From Pseudomonas citronellolis (GTDB lineage: Bacteria; Pseudomonadota; Gammaproteobacteria; Pseudomonadales; Pseudomonadaceae): a DNA stretch of 64,000 bases. Numbering within the stretch: the first letter of the stretch is position 1; each line of letters begins with the position of its first letter. Below the pieces are notes generated by a model, which saw only the letters and a program-made list of their open reading frames with translations, had not been told where the DNA came from and made no database searches. Made by a program: the position numbers and the translations under genes. Shown piece by piece: positions 1 to 9,604 of the stretch. The stretch covers positions 1 through 64,000 of the forward strand of contig NZ_JARJLT010000118.1 of NCBI RefSeq assembly GCF_029335315.1, in the 5' to 3' direction.

Positions 1-13
1 CCGCGCCCGGCAT

Positions 14-40
14 TGAAGTTCCGCGCCCGATCGCCGATAA
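14..40 (+). promoter_or_regulatory. sigma-28 (FliA) type promoter of the chemoreceptor gene
   Basis: The segment reads TGAAGTTC, 11 bases, then GCCGATAA. The FliA consensus is TAAAGTTT-N11-GCCGATAA, so the -10 element is exact, the spacer is exact and the -35 element differs at two positions. It lies about 125 bases upstream of the chemoreceptor start codon on the same strand. A flagellar sigma factor promoter is what is expected for an MCP gene. The match is seen directly; its use is inferred. Confidence 0.7.
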
Positions 41-166
41 GCAGGGACGCACGCAGATGCGTCCAGAGAAAACTCCTCGCCTGCTTCACCACAAGATCGA
101 CCCAACGTTCGCCATTTTCGGCTCCGGGGCCCGCTTCCGGGGCTTTGTCTGCCTGGAGTATTCGAC

Positions 167-1750
167 ATGTACGATTGGCTCGTCCTTCAGCTCGGCCGCA
201 TGAATGTCAGCCTGAAGCTGGCCGTGGGCTTCGGCATCTGCCTGTTGCTGACCCTGCTGGTGCTGCTCGGCGGCATCGACGGCCTGGATGACCAGAGCGT
301 CCACAGCGAGCGCCTGACCCACATCGGCCAGCTCGACGGCGGCGCCCACCAGGCCGAGCTGGCGCGCCTGCGCTACCAGCTCGAAGGCAGCGCGGAACAG
401 GCCCAGCGCCTGCGCTCGCAACTGAACGACCTGCAAAGCGGCAGCGAGCGCCTGGCCCGCGACGGCCTCGCCGGGCCGCGCCTGGACGACCTGCGCCAGG
501 CGCTGTCCGCCTACGCCCAGGGCGCCGACGAGCTGCTGCGCGCCGACGCCCAGCAGCGCGGGCAGGCCAACGCCGGCCTCGACGGCCTCGACGGCCGCGC
601 CGAAGCGCTGTTCCGCGCCAGCGCCGCGCTGATGGACGAGGGCCTGCGCCAGCGCGACGCCGCCGCCAGCCAGGCCAAGTGGCACCAGGCTTACATCGCC
701 CTGTTCGCGTTGTTCTTCGGCGCCCTCTCGGTGTGGGCCATCAACCGCCAGATCGTGCGCCCGCTGCATGAATCGCTGACCCTGGCCGAGCGCATCGCCG
801 AGGGCGACCTGTCACGCGGCCTGAACGGCGACCTGCACCTGCAACGCCGCGACGAACTCGGCCAGCTGCAACGCACCATGCTGCGCATGCGCGACAGCCT
901 GGGCGAGCTGATCGGCCACATCGGCGGCAGCGTCGGCCAGTTGGCCACCGCCGCCGACGAGCTGTCCGCGGTCACCGAACAGACCCGCGCCGGGGTCGAC
1001 AGCCAGCGCCTGGAAACCGAACAGGTGGCCAGCGCCATCGAGGAAATGGCCGCCACCGTGCAGGAAGTCGCGCGCAACGCCGAACAGGCTTCCGGGGCCG
1101 CGCGCCAGGCCGACAACCAGGCCCGCGAAGGCGAGCAGGTGGTGGGCCAGGCCATGGTCCAGATCGATCACCTGGCCGCCGAGGTGGAGCGCTCCACCCA
1201 GGCCATGGGGCGCCTGCGTGGCGACAGCGAGAAGATCGGCAGCGTGCTCGACGTGATCAAGTCGGTGGCCGAGCAGACCAACCTGCTGGCGCTCAACGCC
1301 GCCATCGAGGCCGCCCGCGCCGGCGAGGCCGGGCGCGGTTTCGCGGTGGTGGCCGACGAGGTGCGCGCGCTGGCCCAGCGCACCCAGCAGTCCACCGCCG
1401 AGATCGAGGCGCTGATCGCCGCCCTGCAGAAGGGCGCCGAAGACGCCGCCCGCTGCATGGACGACAGCCGCGAGCTGACCGGCAACTCCGTGGAACTGAC
1501 CCGCCGCGCGGGCGAGGCCCTGGCCGGCATCGCCCGTACGGTGGCGCAGATCCAGGACATGAACCTGCAGATCGCCTCGGCCGCCGAGCAGCAGAGCAGC
1601 GTCGCCGCCGAGATCAGCCGCAGCGTCGGCCAGGTCCGCGACATCGCCGAGCAATCGGCCGCCGCCAGCGAACAGACCGCCGCCTCGAGCAACGAGCTGG
1701 CGCGCCTGGGCGGCGACCTGCAAGGCCAGGTCGGGCGCTTCCGCCTGTAA
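167..1750 (+). CDS. Methyl-accepting chemotaxis protein
   Basis: Transmembrane chemoreceptor of 527 residues that signals to a CheA/CheW array. Helix TM1 lies at about residues 16-38, followed by a periplasmic region of about 135 residues rich in Leu, Gln and Ala, probably a small helical bundle. TM2 is at about 174-192, followed by a HAMP domain to about 245 and a cytoplasmic signalling domain. The conserved hairpin tip ([19 protein letters not shown]) is present near residues 365-385, then [15 protein letters not shown]. The ligand cannot be deduced. The start has GGAG about nine bases upstream. A FliA-type promoter upstream suggests it serves the flagellar pathway rather than the pilus system farther along. 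No chemotaxis gene adjoins it, so it is an orphan receptor. Confidence 0.93.
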   Translation: MYDWLVLQLGRMNVSLKLAVGFGICLLLTLLVLLGGIDGLDDQSVHSERLTHIGQLDGGAHQAELARLRYQLEGSAEQAQRLRSQLNDLQSGSERLARDGLAGPRLDDLRQALSAYAQGADELLRADAQQRGQANAGLDGLDGRAEALFRASAALMDEGLRQRDAAASQAKWHQAYIALFALFFGALSVWAINRQIVRPLHESLTLAERIAEGDLSRGLNGDLHLQRRDELGQLQRTMLRMRDSLGELIGHIGGSVGQLATAADELSAVTEQTRAGVDSQRLETEQVASAIEEMAATVQEVARNAEQASGAARQADNQAREGEQVVGQAMVQIDHLAAEVERSTQAMGRLRGDSEKIGSVLDVIKSVAEQTNLLALNAAIEAARAGEAGRGFAVVADEVRALAQRTQQSTAEIEALIAALQKGAEDAARCMDDSRELTGNSVELTRRAGEALAGIARTVAQIQDMNLQIASAAEQQSSVAAEISRSVGQVRDIAEQSAAASEQTAASSNELARLGGDLQGQVGRFRL

Positions 1751-1818
1751 CAGGAATGCAGCGGACAGGAAGGCCGCGCATGGGCTAGGCTGGGGCTCTC
1801 GAACCAGGGAGAACGACC

Positions 1819-2247
1819 ATGCGCCCGATGACCATCGACCTCGACGAACTCGCCTTCGCCCTCGACACCAGCGACATCGAGCACTACCTGGACCTGGGCA
1901 GCGGCCAGGTGGTGCCGCTGCTGACCGACTACCCAGACCCGGACCTGCTGCTCCTGCTGGAACAGGACCCGGAGCGCCTGCTGCCGATCGAGCCGCTGAG
2001 CAGCCGCGAATCCCTGGAACTGATGCGCGACTACCTGCGCGAGGTCGGCGAGCCCCACGCCTACGCCGCCCTGGCCTCGGCGCTGGAAGGCCGCAAGCCC
2101 TTCAAGGCCTTCCGCCACGTGCTCATGGGCTACCCCGAGCTGCTCCAGGCCTGGTACCTCTACCAGGGCGAACGCCTGCGCGAATGCGCCCTGGACTGGC
2201 TGGCCGACCACGACATCCGCCCGGCGGGACAAAGCACCGCGCTATAA
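1819..2247 (+). CDS. UPF0158 family protein
   Basis: Small acidic protein of 142 residues. It begins MTIDLDELAFALD after three residues and contains the DIEHYLDLGSGQVV pattern typical of UPF0158, a family of unknown function found in many proteobacteria. No signal peptide or membrane segment is seen, so it is probably cytoplasmic. The start is preceded by GGGAG. It lies 68 bases after the chemoreceptor on the same strand and could be cotranscribed, although no functional link is known. A palindromic repeat begins 13 bases after its stop codon. The family assignment is from recognition of the N-terminal pattern; the biochemical role is unknown. Confidence 0.8.
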   Translation: MRPMTIDLDELAFALDTSDIEHYLDLGSGQVVPLLTDYPDPDLLLLLEQDPERLLPIEPLSSRESLELMRDYLREVGEPHAYAALASALEGRKPFKAFRHVLMGYPELLQAWYLYQGERLRECALDWLADHDIRPAGQSTAL

Positions 2248-2260
2248 GCCACAGCGTTCC

Positions 2261-2358
2261 CGTAGGGCGCATAACGCCTATGGCGTTATCCGCCGTTGTA
2301 CCCGGGCATCGATGTTCCGGCCGGCGGCGGATAACCGCGAACGGTTATTCGCCCTACG
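2261..2358. repeat. Palindromic intergenic repeat, copy A
   Basis: A 98-base element with terminal inverted repeats CGTAGGGCG and CGCCCTACG and two internal hairpins: ATAACGCC/GGCGTTAT on the left and ATAACCG/CGGTTAT on the right. A closely related copy lies at 39536-39632 and a rearranged copy at 14311-14388. All three sit between genes, this one between convergent genes (the UPF0158 gene and oprM). It looks like a REP-doublet or MITE-like element. It contains no gene. Confidence 0.85.
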
Positions 2359-2440
2359 CTCCGGGGCGTGAGGCACTGGGGCCCCGCGTTCGCGGGGATG
2401 ACGTACCGGGAACACCAGCGCCTTCGGCTCGTCCCGCACA

Positions 2441-2467
2441 AAAAAACGCCGCCCCGAAGGGCGGCGT
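2441..2467 (-). terminator. Intrinsic terminator of mexAB-oprM
   Basis: Nine-base stem ACGCCGCCC (2446-2454), loop CGAA, and GGGCGGCGT (2459-2467). On the minus strand it is followed by a run of T (A tract at 2440-2446). It lies 18 bases past the oprM stop codon and should end the efflux operon transcript. Confidence 0.88.
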
Positions 2468-2484
2468 TTTCGTTGGTCGAGGCC

Positions 2485-3933
2485 TCAGCCCTTGGGCTGC
2501 GGCTTCGACTGTTGCTGCGCGGTGCTTTCCTGCCAGCCACCGCCGAGCGCCTTGTACAGGTTCACCTCGCTGGTGAGCTGGTTCAGGCGGTCGGTGATCA
2601 ACTGCTGCTGGGCGCTGAACAGCGAGCGCTGGGCGTCGAGCAGGGTCAGGTAGTTGTCCACGCCGGTGCGGTAGCGCTTGTCGGCCAGGCGGTAGTACTC
2701 GTCGCTGGCCTTGACCAGGGCGCGCTGGGCGGTCAGCTGGTCGCTGTAGGTCCCGCGCGCGGCCAGGCCGTCGGCGACTTCCGAGAAGGCCGTCTGGATG
2801 GCTTTCTCGTACTGCGCCACCTGGATGTTCTTCTGCACCTTGGCCAGGTCCAGGCTGGCCTTCAGGCTGCCGGCGTTGAAGATCGGCAGGCTGATGGACG
2901 GCTTGAACAGCCAGGTACCCGAACCGCCGTCGAACAGGCCGGACAGGTCCGGGCTCAGGCTGCCCGCGTTGGCGGTCAGGCTGATGCTCGGGAAGAAGGC
3001 CGCGCGCGCCGCGCCGATGCTGGCGTTGGCCGCCTTGAGCTGGTGCTCGGCCTCGAGGATGTCCGGGCGCCGCTGCAGCAGGTCGGACGGCAGCCCCGCC
3101 GGCACTTCGGCGAGCATCTGCTGTTCCAGGCCCAGGCCTTGCGGCAGGTCGGCCGGCAGGCCGCTGCCGAGCAGCAGGGTCAGGGCGTTCTGGTCCTGCG
3201 CCACCAGGCGGGTGTACTGCGCCAGAGTCGCCCGCGCGCTTTCCACCGAGGTCTGCGCCTGGCGCAGGTCGAGGGCCGAGGCCACGCCGACCTCGTTGCT
3301 GCGCTTGGTCAGGTCGTAGGTCTTCTGGTAGGTCGCCAGGGTGTCGCGGGTCAGCTGCAGTTGGGCCTGGTCGGCGCGCAGCGTCAGGTAGGCGTTGGCG
3401 ACGTTGGCCACCAGCGCGGTCTGGGTGCTGCGGCGCGCTTCCTCGGTCGCCAGGTACTGTTCCAGGGCCTGGTCGCGCAGGCTGCGCAGACGGCCGAAGA
3501 GGTCGACTTCCCAGGCGGTGACGCCCAGGGTCGCGCCGTACTGGCTGCTGATCATCGAGTCGCCGGTGGTCGACACCCGCGACGGCAGGCGTTGGCGCGA
3601 GCCGGCGAAGTCGGCGCTGACCGCCGGGAACAGCTCGGCGCGCTGGATGCGGTACTGCGCCTGGTAGGCCTCGACGTTCAACGCGGCGACGCGCAGGTCA
3701 CGGTTGTTGTCCAGGGCCACTTCGACCAGGCGCCGCAGTTGCGGGTCGCTGAAGAAGTTCTGCCAGTCGAGGTCGGCGGCGGCAGCGCCGCCGGCGCCCT
3801 GGGCGCCGGTGTAGGCCGGGCCCTGGGGGTAGGCCTGGGCTACCGGCGCCTCGGGGCGCTGGTAGTCCGGGATCAGCGAGCAGCCGGACAGTGCGGCTGC
3901 CGCCAGGGCCAGGGAGAGTAAGGACTTTCTCAT
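2485..3933 (-). CDS. oprM: Outer-membrane efflux lipoprotein OprM
   Basis: Outer-membrane channel of the MexAB-OprM tripartite multidrug pump, 482 residues. The N-terminus [18 protein letters not shown] is a lipoprotein signal with lipobox LSGC, so Cys18 is the predicted lipidated residue. It is followed by [14 protein letters not shown], the start of mature OprM. Two outer-membrane efflux repeats follow, and the end carries [16 protein letters not shown] and [13 protein letters not shown], both OprM hallmarks. The start was placed at the ATG giving a proper signal peptide; a 42-residue upstream extension runs into mexB and is rejected. The gene begins one base after the mexB stop, so translation is probably coupled. 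OprM may also serve other RND pumps, as known in P. aeruginosa. Confidence 0.96.
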   Translation of the reverse strand: MRKSLLSLALAAAALSGCSLIPDYQRPEAPVAQAYPQGPAYTGAQGAGGAAAADLDWQNFFSDPQLRRLVEVALDNNRDLRVAALNVEAYQAQYRIQRAELFPAVSADFAGSRQRLPSRVSTTGDSMISSQYGATLGVTAWEVDLFGRLRSLRDQALEQYLATEEARRSTQTALVANVANAYLTLRADQAQLQLTRDTLATYQKTYDLTKRSNEVGVASALDLRQAQTSVESARATLAQYTRLVAQDQNALTLLLGSGLPADLPQGLGLEQQMLAEVPAGLPSDLLQRRPDILEAEHQLKAANASIGAARAAFFPSISLTANAGSLSPDLSGLFDGGSGTWLFKPSISLPIFNAGSLKASLDLAKVQKNIQVAQYEKAIQTAFSEVADGLAARGTYSDQLTAQRALVKASDEYYRLADKRYRTGVDNYLTLLDAQRSLFSAQQQLITDRLNQLTSEVNLYKALGGGWQESTAQQQSKPQPKG

Positions 3934-3934
3934 A

Positions 3935-6900
3935 TCAATGCCCCTTCTCGGCGGCCGCCTGTTCCTTGGACGTCTTGTCCTTGAACAGGGTGCTGACCAC
4001 CACATAGAACAACGGCACCCAGAAGATCGCCAGCACGGTCGCGGTGACCATGCCGCCAATCACGCCGGTACCGATGGCGTGCTGGCTGCCGGAACCGGCG
4101 CCGGTGGAAATCGCCAGGGGCACCACGCCGAGGATGAATGCCAGCGAGGTCATGACGATCGGGCGCAGACGCAGGCGGCAGGCTTCGATGGCCGCCTCGA
4201 CGATGGGCTTGCCCTCGCGCTCGTGGAGTTCCTTGGCGAACTCCACGATCAGGATGGCGTTCTTCGCCGACAGGCCGATGGTGGTCAGCAGGCCGACCTT
4301 GAAGAACACGTCGTTGGACAGGCCGCGCATGGAGGTCGCCAACAGCGCACCGATGATCCCCAGGGGCACCACCAGCATCACCGAGAACGGGATCGACCAG
4401 CTCTCGTACAGCGCCGCCAGGCAGAGGAACACCACGATCGCCGAAAGCGCGAACAGCGCGGTGGTCTGCGAGCCGGCCAGGCGTTCCTCGTAGGACAGGC
4501 CGGTCCAGGAGTAGCCGACGCCCTTGGGCAGCTGCTTGACGATCTCCTCGACCGCCGCCATGGCCTCACCGGTACTGCGGCCCGGGGCCGGCTCACCGAG
4601 GATTTCCATGGCCGGCACACCGTTGTAGCGCGCGAGCTTGGGCGAACCGTAGCTCCACTTGCCGGTGGCGAAGGCGGTGAAGGGCACCATCTCGCCGCTG
4701 CTGTTGCGCACGTACCACTTGGCCAGGTCTTCCGGGCTCATCCGTGCGTTGGGCTGGCCCTGGGCGTAGACCTTCTTCACCCGGCCGCGGTCGATGAAGT
4801 CGTTGATGTACTTCGAACCCCAGGCGATGGAGATGGTGCTGTTGATGTCCGCCAGGGACACGCCGAGCGCGCTGGCCTTCTCGTCGTCGATCAGCAGCTG
4901 GTACTGCGGCTCGTCGTTCAGGCCGTTGGGACGCACGCGTTGCAGCACGGGGCTCTGCGCGGCGAGCTGGAGGAACTTGTTGCGCGCCTGCACCAGGACT
5001 TCGTGGCCGACGCCGGCCTGGTCCTGCAGGAAGATGTCGAAGCCCACGGCGTTACCCAGCTCCAGCACCGACGGCGGCACGAAGGCGAACACCATCGCGT
5101 CCTTGAAGCTGAAGAAGTGCTGCTGGGCGCGCTGGGCCACGGCGAACACGCTGTTCTCCGAGCCCGGGCGCTCGTCCCAGGGTTTCATCATGATGAACGC
5201 CATGCCCGAGCTCTGGCCGCGACCGGCGAAGTTGAAGCCGGTGACGGTGAAGATCGAGTTGACCGCCTGGCCTTCCTTGTCCAGCAGGTATTCGCGCATC
5301 TGGTCGACCACCCGCTGGGTGCGCTCGGCGGAAGAACCGGCCGGCGTCTGCACCTGGGCGAAGAGCACGCCCTGGTCCTCGTCGGGAAGGAACGAGGTGG
5401 GGATGCGGGTGAACAGCCAGGCCATGCCGATCACGATCACCAGGTACACCAGCAGGTAGGGCGCGCGGTGCTTGAGGATCGAGGTCACGCCACGCTCGTA
5501 GCCGTGGGTGGTGTCCTGGAGCTTGCGGTTGAACCAGCCGAAGAAACCACGCTTGTGCTCGCCGTGGTCGCCCTTGGCGACGGGCTTGAGCATGGTGGCG
5601 CAGAGTGCCGGGGTGAGGATCAGCGCCACCAGCACCGACAGGGCCATGGCCGAGACGATGGTGATGGAGAACTGCCGGTAGATCACCCCGGTGGAGCCGC
5701 CGAAGAAGGCCATCGGCAGGAACACCGCCGAGAGCACCATGGCGATGCCCACCAGCGCGCCCTGGATCTGCCCCATGGACTTGCGCGCCGCCTCCTTGGG
5801 CGGCAGGCCCTCGTCGGCCATCACCCGCTCGACGTTCTCCACCACCACGATGGCGTCGTCCACCAGCAAGCCGATGGCCAGCACCATGCCGAACATGGTC
5901 AGGGTGTTGATCGAGAAGCCGAACGCCGCCAGCACGCCGAAGGTACCCAGCAGCACCACCGGGACGGCGATGGTCGGGATCAGGGTGGCGCGGAAGTTCT
6001 GCAGGAACAGGTACATCACCAGGAACACGAGGAGGATCGCCTCGCCCAGGGTCTTGACCACTTCATGGATGGAAGCGGAAACCACCGGGGTGGTGTCGTA
6101 CGGATAGACCACCTTCATGCCCTGCGGCATGAAGGTCTGCAGGCGGCCGATGGTCTCGCGGATCGCCTTGGCGGTGTCCAGCGCGTTGGCGCCGGTGGCC
6201 AGCTTGATGGCGATACCCGAGGCCGGCTTGCCGTTGAACTGCGCGTTGATGCTGTAGTCCTGGCCACCCAGGGAAACATCGGCGACATCCTTCAGGCGCA
6301 CCTGGGAGCCGTCGGTGTTGACCTTCAGCAGGATCTGGTCGAACTGCTCGGCGCTCTGCAGGCGGGTCTTGCCGATGATGGTGGCGTTGAGCTGCTGACC
6401 CTTGACCGCGGGCAGGCCGCCCAGCTGGCCGGAGGATATCTGCACGTTCTGCGCCTGCACGGCGGTGACCACGTCGTTCGGCGTCAGCTGGAAGCTGTTG
6501 AGCTTGGCCGGGTCCAGCCAGATGCGCATGGCGTACTGCGAACCGAACACCTGGAAGTCGCCGACACCGGCGGTCCGCGACAGCGGGTCCTGGATGTTCG
6601 AGACGATGTAGTTCGACAGGTCTTCCTTGGTCAGGCTGCCGTCTTCGGAGACGATGCCCACGACCATCAGGAAGTTCTTCACCGCCTTGGTCACACGGAT
6701 ACCCTGCTGCTGCACTTCCTGCGGCAGCAGCGGCGTGGCCAGCTGCAGCTTGTTCTGGACCTGGACCTGGGCGATGTCCGGGCTGGTGCCCTGGTCGAAG
6801 GTCACGGTGATGGTCATGCTGCCGTCGGAGTTGCTCTCCGAGGAGATGTAGCGCAGATGGTCGAGACCGTTCATCTGCTGCTCGATCACCTGTACCACGG

Positions 6901-7078
6901 TGTCCTGCACGGTTTCGGCGGAAGCGCCCGGGTAGCTGACCTGGATGGCGACCGCCGGCGGGGCGATGGCCGGGTACTGGTTCACCGGCAGGTTGAGGAT
7001 CGACAACCCGCCGGCCAGCATGATCACCAGGGCGATAACCCAGGCGAAGATCGGCCGGTCAATGAAAAACTTCGACAT
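3935..7078 (-). CDS. mexB: RND multidrug efflux transporter MexB
   Basis: Inner-membrane proton-driven drug transporter of 1047 residues, the usual length for the HAE1 family (MexB, TtgB, AcrB). The N-terminus [20 protein letters not shown] is characteristic. In TM4 the motif [17 protein letters not shown] carries the adjacent aspartates of the proton relay (Asp407/408 by MexB numbering). The large periplasmic loops and the final helices ([20 protein letters not shown]) are intact, so the pump should be functional. Substrates in the family include beta-lactams, fluoroquinolones, tetracycline, chloramphenicol and detergents. It is the second gene of the operon, 15 bases after mexA. The homologous name in P. 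putida is ttgB. Confidence 0.97.
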   Translation of the reverse strand: MSKFFIDRPIFAWVIALVIMLAGGLSILNLPVNQYPAIAPPAVAIQVSYPGASAETVQDTVVQVIEQQMNGLDHLRYISSESNSDGSMTITVTFDQGTSPDIAQVQVQNKLQLATPLLPQEVQQQGIRVTKAVKNFLMVVGIVSEDGSLTKEDLSNYIVSNIQDPLSRTAGVGDFQVFGSQYAMRIWLDPAKLNSFQLTPNDVVTAVQAQNVQISSGQLGGLPAVKGQQLNATIIGKTRLQSAEQFDQILLKVNTDGSQVRLKDVADVSLGGQDYSINAQFNGKPASGIAIKLATGANALDTAKAIRETIGRLQTFMPQGMKVVYPYDTTPVVSASIHEVVKTLGEAILLVFLVMYLFLQNFRATLIPTIAVPVVLLGTFGVLAAFGFSINTLTMFGMVLAIGLLVDDAIVVVENVERVMADEGLPPKEAARKSMGQIQGALVGIAMVLSAVFLPMAFFGGSTGVIYRQFSITIVSAMALSVLVALILTPALCATMLKPVAKGDHGEHKRGFFGWFNRKLQDTTHGYERGVTSILKHRAPYLLVYLVIVIGMAWLFTRIPTSFLPDEDQGVLFAQVQTPAGSSAERTQRVVDQMREYLLDKEGQAVNSIFTVTGFNFAGRGQSSGMAFIMMKPWDERPGSENSVFAVAQRAQQHFFSFKDAMVFAFVPPSVLELGNAVGFDIFLQDQAGVGHEVLVQARNKFLQLAAQSPVLQRVRPNGLNDEPQYQLLIDDEKASALGVSLADINSTISIAWGSKYINDFIDRGRVKKVYAQGQPNARMSPEDLAKWYVRNSSGEMVPFTAFATGKWSYGSPKLARYNGVPAMEILGEPAPGRSTGEAMAAVEEIVKQLPKGVGYSWTGLSYEERLAGSQTTALFALSAIVVFLCLAALYESWSIPFSVMLVVPLGIIGALLATSMRGLSNDVFFKVGLLTTIGLSAKNAILIVEFAKELHEREGKPIVEAAIEACRLRLRPIVMTSLAFILGVVPLAISTGAGSGSQHAIGTGVIGGMVTATVLAIFWVPLFYVVVSTLFKDKTSKEQAAAEKGH

Positions 7079-7093
7079 TGCGAAACCCCTTGG

Positions 7094-8242
7094 TTAACCC
7101 TGGCTGCCCGAGTCGGCGGGCTTGTCGGCGCCGGCCGCGGGAGCGACGTTCTTCGCCGGCACGGCCTTGGCCTTGACGCCGGGCTGGACGAACTGCAGGC
7201 CTTCGGTGATCAGGCGATCGCCGGGCTTCAGGCCGTCGGTGACCAGCCAGTAGGCGCCAACGGTGCGGTCGGTCTTGATGTTGCGCAGCTCGACCTTGTC
7301 GTCGGCGCTCAGCACCAGGGCGGTGGGCAGGCCGCGCAGGTCGCGGGTGACGCCCTGTTGTGGCGCGAGGATGGCCTTGTCGCGAACGCCTTCCTGCAGC
7401 ACCGCGTGGACGAACATGCCCGGCAGCAGCTCATGCTTGGGGTTGGGGAAGATCGCGCGGACGGTCACCGAGCCGGTGCCCTGGTCGACCGACACCTCGG
7501 AGAACTCCAGCTTGCCTTCCACCGGGTAGGCCGAACCATCCTCGAGGAACAGCTTGACCTTGGCGGCGTTGTCGCCGGCCTTCTGCAGGTTGCCGGCAGC
7601 CAGCTCGCGGCGCAGGCGCAGCATCGCGGTGGACGGCTGGGTGACGTCGACGTAGATCGGGTCCAGCTGCTGCACGGTGGCCATGGCGGTGCTCTGGCCG
7701 TTGCTGACCAGGGCGCCCTCGGTGACGGCGGAACGGCCGATGCGTCCGGAGATGGGCGACAGCACCTTGGTATAGCGCAGGTTGATCTGCGCCTGGTCGA
7801 CGCTGGCCTTGGCCTGCAGCGCGGCGGCCTGGGCGTCGGCGTACTGCTGCTTGCTCACCGCCTCGTCGGCGACCAGCAGCTTGTAGCGCTCGGCCTGCTG
7901 CTGGGTGGACATCAGGTTGGCCTTGGCGCTCTGCAGGGTAGCGTCGTAGGTGGCCGGGTCGATCTGGTAGAGCTGCTGGCCTTCCTTGACGTCGCTGCCT
8001 TCCTTGAACAGGCGCTTGAGGATGATGCCGTTGACCTGCGGGCGTACTTCGGCCACCCGGAACGCCGTGGTGCGACCGGGCAGCTCGGTGCTCAGCGGCA
8101 CTGTCTGGGCCTGCAGGGTCACCACCCCGACCTCGGGGATCTGCGCCTGCTGCGGGGCCTCGCTCTTGCCGCAGCCGGCAAGGGTCGCCATGGCGACGAG
8201 CAGGGCCGGGACCAGAGCGCGCTTGGCTGGCGTTCGTTGCAT
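7094..8242 (-). CDS. mexA: RND efflux periplasmic adaptor MexA
   Basis: Membrane fusion protein of 382 residues linking MexB to OprM. The signal peptide MQRTPAKRALVPALLVAM is followed by TLAGCGKSEAP, a lipobox with Cys as predicted lipid anchor. The lipoyl/hairpin region (QQLYQIDPATYDATLQSAKA) and beta-barrel sections match the family, as does the length (MexA has 383 residues). The ATG at 8242 was chosen because it opens the signal peptide and has AGGAC upstream; an earlier in-frame start 138 bases upstream would place residues across the operator region. First gene of mexAB-oprM, with its promoter region shared with divergent mexR. Confidence 0.96.
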   Translation of the reverse strand: MQRTPAKRALVPALLVAMATLAGCGKSEAPQQAQIPEVGVVTLQAQTVPLSTELPGRTTAFRVAEVRPQVNGIILKRLFKEGSDVKEGQQLYQIDPATYDATLQSAKANLMSTQQQAERYKLLVADEAVSKQQYADAQAAALQAKASVDQAQINLRYTKVLSPISGRIGRSAVTEGALVSNGQSTAMATVQQLDPIYVDVTQPSTAMLRLRRELAAGNLQKAGDNAAKVKLFLEDGSAYPVEGKLEFSEVSVDQGTGSVTVRAIFPNPKHELLPGMFVHAVLQEGVRDKAILAPQQGVTRDLRGLPTALVLSADDKVELRNIKTDRTVGAYWLVTDGLKPGDRLITEGLQFVQPGVKAKAVPAKNVAPAAGADKPADSGSQG

Positions 8243-8310
8243 ATCGTTGTCCTCGTAAGCGAAAGCGACCGGCACCACGGCAGGCAGCCGGGCCGGAAAG
8301 GCTGGCAAAA

Positions 8311-8339
8311 TACTTACATTCAGGTTTGTTTGTAAATGT
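8311..8339. promoter_or_regulatory. Putative NalD/TtgR-type operator of mexAB-oprM
   Basis: Read on the minus strand, this 29-base stretch contains ATTTACAAACAA and then GAATGTAAGT. I recall the same arrangement in the TtgR operator upstream of P. putida ttgABC, with only a few differences in the centre. It is an imperfect palindrome (TTACA...TGTAA). It lies about 70 bases before the mexA start, the position of the second, mexA-proximal promoter that NalD represses in P. aeruginosa. The regulator gene is not in this window. The match is from memory of the published operator. Confidence 0.72.
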
Positions 8340-8436
8340 CCGAAAGCCTGGCCGGAAAACCACTGAAACGATTTAGCCATTGGGCCTGCGTTCCGCGTGC
8401 GACTTCCCGTTGGGCGTGAGCGGCTTTTCTTATAAA

Positions 8437-8451
8437 GTTGATAGCATCAAC
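8437..8451. promoter_or_regulatory. MexR operator in the mexR-mexA intergenic region
   Basis: Perfect inverted repeat GTTGA-N5-TCAAC, the half-site and spacing known for MexR. It lies in an AT-rich patch between divergent mexR and mexA, 64 bases before mexR and 195 bases before mexA. Binding should repress both mexR and the distal mexAB-oprM promoter. P. aeruginosa has two adjacent sites; I can find only one clear one here. Confidence 0.85.
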
Positions 8452-8514
8452 TAAAATAAGGAAAATGCCCAGGCCGATCAATCGGCTTTACATTCCGTTT
8501 ACCCCTTCAAGGCC

Positions 8515-8958
8515 ATGAGCGAACCCGTGAATCCCGACCTGCCAGAGCACCTGATGGCACTTTTCGAGCATCTGCGCAGCCAACTGCAGATGGGTCTGCT
8601 CGCCCAAGGCATCGACCTCGCGCCGCCGGACATCCGCCTGCTGGAGCTGATCGGCGAGGCCGAGGGCCTGAACCTGCAGGACGTCGGTCGGCAGATGTGC
8701 CGCGACAAGGCGTTGATCACCCGCAAGGTCCGCGAGATGGAGAGCCGCGGCCTGGTCCGGCGCGAGCGCAATCCGGGTGACCAGCGCAGCTTCCAGCTGT
8801 TCCTCACCGACGCCGGCAAGGGCGTCCACGCCCAGGCCCAGACGATTCTGGCGTGCACCCATGACAAGCTGTTTGCGCCGCTCGACGCCGAGGAACAACA
8901 GATCATGGCCCATCTGCTGCGACGCTGCCTGGAAGCCCAGGAACAGCTGCCGCAGTAA
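8515..8958 (+). CDS. mexR: MarR-family repressor MexR
   Basis: Winged-helix repressor of 147 residues, the same length as P. aeruginosa MexR. The DNA-binding region [20 protein letters not shown] and the wing [18 protein letters not shown] are almost identical to remembered MexR. A cysteine is present in the recognition region (MCRDK), but the second and third redox cysteines cannot be matched to P. aeruginosa positions by eye; another Cys lies in ILACTHD and one near the C-terminus (RRCLEAQ). The gene is divergent from mexAB-oprM and probably represses both through the GTTGA-N5-TCAAC site, releasing under oxidative or antibiotic stress. Followed directly by a terminator. Confidence 0.95.
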   Translation: MSEPVNPDLPEHLMALFEHLRSQLQMGLLAQGIDLAPPDIRLLELIGEAEGLNLQDVGRQMCRDKALITRKVREMESRGLVRRERNPGDQRSFQLFLTDAGKGVHAQAQTILACTHDKLFAPLDAEEQQIMAHLLRRCLEAQEQLPQ

Positions 8959-8961
8959 CGA

Positions 8962-8985
8962 AAACGCCGGCTTGCGCCGGCGTTT
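8962..8985 (+). terminator. Terminator after mexR
   Basis: Ten-base perfect stem AAACGCCGGC (8962-8971), loop TTGC, GCCGGCGTTT (8976-8985), starting four bases after the mexR stop codon. The stem itself ends in A and T tracts, so it could also serve yceI arriving from the opposite strand, whose stop codon is 16 bases away. Confidence 0.85.
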
Positions 8986-9000
8986 CGCTGTGGCTGCGTC

Positions 9001-9576
9001 TTACTGACGCACCCCCTCCACAGACAGCGTCAACTCGACTTCCTGGGAAGCCGGGCCGAGGTCGCGCTGGATGTTGAAGTCCTTCAGCTTGAGCGTGGTG
9101 GTGCCGAGGAAGCCGGCGCGGTAACCGCCCCAGGGGTCGTCGCCCTGACCGATCAGCTCGGCCTTGATGGTGACCGGCTTGGTCACGCCGTTCAGGGTCA
9201 GGTTGCCGGTGATCTCGGCGTTCTTGCCCTCGGCCTTCACGCCGGTGGACTCGAAGGTGGCGCTCGGGTTCTTGCCGACGTTGAGGAAGTCCGGGCTGCG
9301 CAGGTGCTTGTCACGCTCGGCGTGGTTGGTGTTCACGCTGTTGGTGTTGATGGTCACCTTGACCTTGTCGGCGGCCGGGTTCTTCTCGTCGAAGGTGAAG
9401 GCGCCGTCGAAATCGTCGAAACGGCCGTACAGCCAGCTGTAGCCCAGGTGCTTGATGCGGAACTCGATGAAGGCGTGCTGGCCTTCCTTGTCGATCTTGT
9501 AGTCCGCGGCCATGGCCTGGCCGGCGCCGAACAGTGCGGTGCCCAGGGCCAGGGCGGCGAAGGTCTTCTTCAGCAT
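9001..9576 (-). CDS. YceI-family periplasmic protein
   Basis: Predicted periplasmic lipocalin-like protein of 191 residues. A signal peptide ([19 protein letters not shown], cleavage near AMA-ADYKID) precedes a YceI domain with the typical [20 protein letters not shown] and FNIQRDLGP segments. YceI proteins bind isoprenoid or amphiphilic molecules in a beta-barrel and are induced by stress or base. The P. aeruginosa homologue at this place (PA0423) is called PasP in some literature. The gene lies 28 bases after the cytochrome b561 gene on the same strand, a pairing seen widely; they probably form one operon. The start has GGAG seven bases upstream. Confidence 0.9.
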   Translation of the reverse strand: MLKKTFAALALGTALFGAGQAMAADYKIDKEGQHAFIEFRIKHLGYSWLYGRFDDFDGAFTFDEKNPAADKVKVTINTNSVNTNHAERDKHLRSPDFLNVGKNPSATFESTGVKAEGKNAEITGNLTLNGVTKPVTIKAELIGQGDDPWGGYRAGFLGTTTLKLKDFNIQRDLGPASQEVELTLSVEGVRQ

Positions 9577-9604
9577 GGTGATCTCCGTATGGTGTTTGGT
9601 GGGG

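Noticed and set aside
3938-8335. A 1465-codon open frame on the plus strand opposite oprM's 5' end, mexB and mexA
   Set aside because: It is antisense to three clear efflux genes, rich in His, Gln, Gly and Arg, and has no recognisable domain. Long antisense frames are common in high-GC genomes because stop codons are rare in that register.
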